Source: Methylomonas paludis (lineage in GTDB: Bacteria; Pseudomonadota; Gammaproteobacteria; Methylococcales; Methylomonadaceae). Taken from it: a stretch of 64,000 nucleotides of DNA. Location: contig NZ_CP073754.1 of assembly GCF_018734325.1 (NCBI RefSeq), positions 2,852,001 through 2,916,000 of the forward strand, written 5' to 3'. Below, piece by piece: positions 62,129 through 64,000 of the stretch. The translations under genes and the position numbers were made by a program. Below the pieces are notes generated by a model. The model did no database searches and was not told the origin of the DNA. It was given only the letters and a program-made list of their open reading frames with translations. Positions within the stretch are counted from its first letter, which is position 1, and every line of letters begins with the position of its first letter.

Positions 62129-62779
62129 TTAACCTTTATTTATTTTTTTTACTGCGGGTGTGATTATGACGTCACCGCCTTTCGCACCTGGGACAGCACC
62201 TTTGACCAAAATCAAATTTCTATCCAAATCTACAGAATGAATAGTCAGATTTTGCACGGTTGTTTTAACATTACCCATTTGTCCACACATTTTTTTGCCT
62301 TTGAAAACCCGGCCCGGAGTTTGGTTCATACCATTTGAACCAGGTACCCGATGTGAACGCGAGTTACCGTGAGTGGCATCCTGTGTTCTAAAATTATGTC
62401 TTTTCACGGTACCGGCAAAACCTTTACCAATACTAGTACCTGAGACATCCACAATTTGACCCGCCGCGAACACGTCAGCTTTTAATTCGGAACCGGCAGA
62501 CAGCTCTTGACCTTCGTCGCTTTTTAATCTGAATTCCCACAAGCCGCGACCCGCAGTGACATTTGCACTTGCATAATGTCCGGCCAGCGCCTTATTGACT
62601 TTCGAAGATTTCACATCTCCTGCCGCAATCTGAATTGCCCGATAACCATCGGTTTCCAGGTCTTTCACCTGAATCACCCGATTGGATTCTATTTGCAATA
62701 CTGTTACTGGCACGGAAACGCCATCTTCACCAAAAATTCGGGTCATACCACATTTACGACCTACAAGACCTATTGACAT
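62129..62779 (-). CDS. rplC: 50S ribosomal protein L3
   Basis: L3, early assembly near the peptidyl transferase centre, 216 residues. [40 protein letters not shown] and [13 protein letters not shown]-like segments are clear; the [18 protein letters not shown] loop contains the Gln normally methylated by PrmB. Confidence 0.97.
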   Translation of the reverse strand: MSIGLVGRKCGMTRIFGEDGVSVPVTVLQIESNRVIQVKDLETDGYRAIQIAAGDVKSSKVNKALAGHYASANVTAGRGLWEFRLKSDEGQELSAGSELKADVFAAGQIVDVSGTSIGKGFAGTVKRHNFRTQDATHGNSRSHRVPGSNGMNQTPGRVFKGKKMCGQMGNVKTTVQNLTIHSVDLDRNLILVKGAVPGAKGGDVIITPAVKKINKG

Positions 62780-62809
62780 CTGCCAATCCCTCTAAAATAT
62801 AACTTCGCT

Positions 62810-63121
62810 TTATTTAAGCTTAATTTGAACATCAACCCCAGCCGCCAGATCCAGTTTCATCAGGGCATCTACGGTTTTATCGGTTGGCTCTACAATATCA
62901 AGCAATCTTTTGTAAGTTCTCAATTCATATTGATCCCGCGCGTCTTTATTAACGTGCGGAGAAATCAATATGGTAAAACGTTCTTTTCTGGTCGGCAAAG
63001 GAATCGGGCCTTTAACTTGGGCACCGGTGCGCTTTGCAGTTTCGACAATTTCACCTGCCGATTGATCAATCAACTTGTGATCGAACGCTTTTAATTGGAT
63101 ACGTATAGTTTGATTTGCCAT
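62810..63121 (-). CDS. rpsJ: 30S ribosomal protein S10
   Basis: S10 (NusE), 103 residues, also a transcription antitermination factor. [40 protein letters not shown] and [13 protein letters not shown] are typical. It begins only 5 bases after the tuf stop. Confidence 0.97.
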   Translation of the reverse strand: MANQTIRIQLKAFDHKLIDQSAGEIVETAKRTGAQVKGPIPLPTRKERFTILISPHVNKDARDQYELRTYKRLLDIVEPTDKTVDALMKLDLAAGVDVQIKLK

Positions 63122-63126
63122 TCTGC

Positions 63127-64000
63127 TTACTCTATGATTGAAGCAACAACACCGGCGCCGACAGTACGGCCACCTTCACGGATGGCAAAACGCAAACCAT
63201 CTTCCATCGCAATGGGAGAAATCAGTTTGACGATTACCGAGATATTATCGCCAGGCATAACCATTTCCACACCTTCGGGCAAATCCACAGCTCCGGTTAC
63301 GTCGGTCGTTCTAAAGTAGAACTGTGGACGGTAGCCGTTGAAGAATGGCGTATGACGACCACCCTCTTCTTTGGATAATACGTAAATTTCGGCATTGAAA
63401 TGTGCGTGTGGTTTGATGCTGTTAACGTGAGCCAATACTTGACCACGTTCAACGTCATCACGTTTGGTGCCGCGTAACAGTACACCTACGTTATCGCCTG
63501 CCTGACCTTGATCCAGCAGTTTGCGGAACATTTCCACACCGGTGCAAGTGGTTTTAACGGTTGGTTTAATGCCAACGATTTCGACCTCTTCACCTACTTT
63601 AATAATGCCACGCTCAACACGTCCGGTTACGACAGTACCACGACCGGAAATGGAGAAAACGTCTTCGATAGGCATCAGGAATTTACCGTCGATTGCCCGC
63701 TCTGGCTCTGGAATATAGCTGTCTAATGCTTCTACCAGTCTGACCACTGAAGGTACGCCGATTTCACTGGTGTCGCCTTCCAGGGCTTTCAGGGCTGAAC
63801 CCACGATGATCGGGGTGTCGTCGCCTGGGAATTCGTATTGGTTTAACAGTTCGCGAATTTCCATTTCAACCAGTTCGATCAATTCAGCATCGTCGACCAT
63901 GTCGGCTTTGTTCAGGAATACCACGATATAAGGTACGCCAACCTGTCTTGACAACAGGATATGCTCACGGGTTTGTGGCATTGGGCCATCCGCTGCAGAG
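63127..64000 (-). CDS. tuf: Elongation factor Tu, C-terminal part (5' end outside window)
   Basis: The GTPase that brings aminoacyl-tRNA to the ribosome. The frame is open to the right edge (reads [12 protein letters not shown]), so about 290 C-terminal residues are present. [10 protein letters not shown] holds the NKxD guanine-specificity motif, [10 protein letters not shown] the G5 loop, followed by domains 2 and 3 ending in [14 protein letters not shown]. It heads the S10 cluster on the same strand. Confidence 0.97.
   Translation of the reverse strand, partial: SAADGPMPQTREHILLSRQVGVPYIVVFLNKADMVDDAELIELVEMEIRELLNQYEFPGDDTPIIVGSALKALEGDTSEIGVPSVVRLVEALDSYIPEPERAIDGKFLMPIEDVFSISGRGTVVTGRVERGIIKVGEEVEIVGIKPTVKTTCTGVEMFRKLLDQGQAGDNVGVLLRGTKRDDVERGQVLAHVNSIKPHAHFNAEIYVLSKEEGGRHTPFFNGYRPQFYFRTTDVTGAVDLPEGVEMVMPGDNISVIVKLISPIAMEDGLRFAIREGGRTVGAGVVASIIE

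Overview
The window looks like a chromosome segment of a gammaproteobacterial methylotroph, most likely a type I methanotroph (Methylococcales). The left end carries formaldehyde-fixing ribulose monophosphate (RuMP) genes: the 3' end of hexulose-6-phosphate synthase, hexulose-6-phosphate isomerase, transketolase, transaldolase and a class II fructose-bisphosphate aldolase. The remaining housekeeping genes follow gammaproteobacterial orders: hrcA-grpE-dnaK-dnaJ-dapB, accA-tilS, yceD-rpmF-plsX-fabH-fabD-fabG, and tuf-S10-spc-alpha. No tRNA, rRNA or CRISPR array was seen.

Layout. 1-6.4 kb: RuMP/sugar-phosphate genes, interrupted by an unrecognised Ala/Ser-rich secreted or membrane protein and a hairpin-rich spacer. 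6.4-7.3 kb: a PEP-CTERM-like exported protein. 7.4-13.3 kb: heat-shock chaperone cluster with a clear CIRCE operator before hrcA, ending in dapB. 13.3-17.8 kb: hydrogenase maturation gene hypF standing alone, and a Tat-exported flavin amine oxidase. 17.9-26.9 kb: an accessory region. 26.9-32.8 kb: dusA, folE, hemH, a membrane MutS-like ATPase, purT and a lytic transglycosylase. 32.9-38.0 kb: maf and the yceD-rpmF-plsX-fab cluster. 38.0-41.5 kb: four minus-strand lipopolysaccharide-type genes. 41.5-49.6 kb: metG, mrp, two small membrane proteins, tilS, accA and rarA. 49.7-64 kb: a continuous minus-strand ribosomal cluster from rplQ back to a tuf gene cut by the window edge.

The most interesting part is 17.9-26.9 kb. 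The 5' end of dusA plus its upstream DNA is present twice: an intact copy at 26821-26947 and a decayed copy at 18527-18643, with about 8.2 kb between them. This is the footprint expected of a genomic island inserted in the 5' end of dusA, a known integration hotspot. The island holds an orphan XRE antitoxin with the stump of its toxin, an intact UPF0175/DUF3368 toxin-antitoxin pair, a PrtN-like small protein, a complete IS1380-family element with a 5-bp target duplication, seven iteron-like direct repeats, an IS5-family transposase, a replication-initiator-like gene broken by a one-base frameshift, and a DUF5623-like gene. No integrase is visible. Just outside the left repeat, a higB toxin is broken by a 7-bp tandem duplication while its higA partner stays open. 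Together this reads as a decaying, plasmid-like element that lost its mobility genes and most toxins but kept antitoxins and one complete toxin-antitoxin module.

Elsewhere the genes form conventional units: RuMP enzymes feed fructose-6-phosphate cleavage and rearrangement, HrcA controls chaperones through CIRCE, the fab cluster supplies fatty acid initiation and elongation (without acpP/fabF here), and the ribosomal cluster is tightly packed, with a strong terminator after rplQ.
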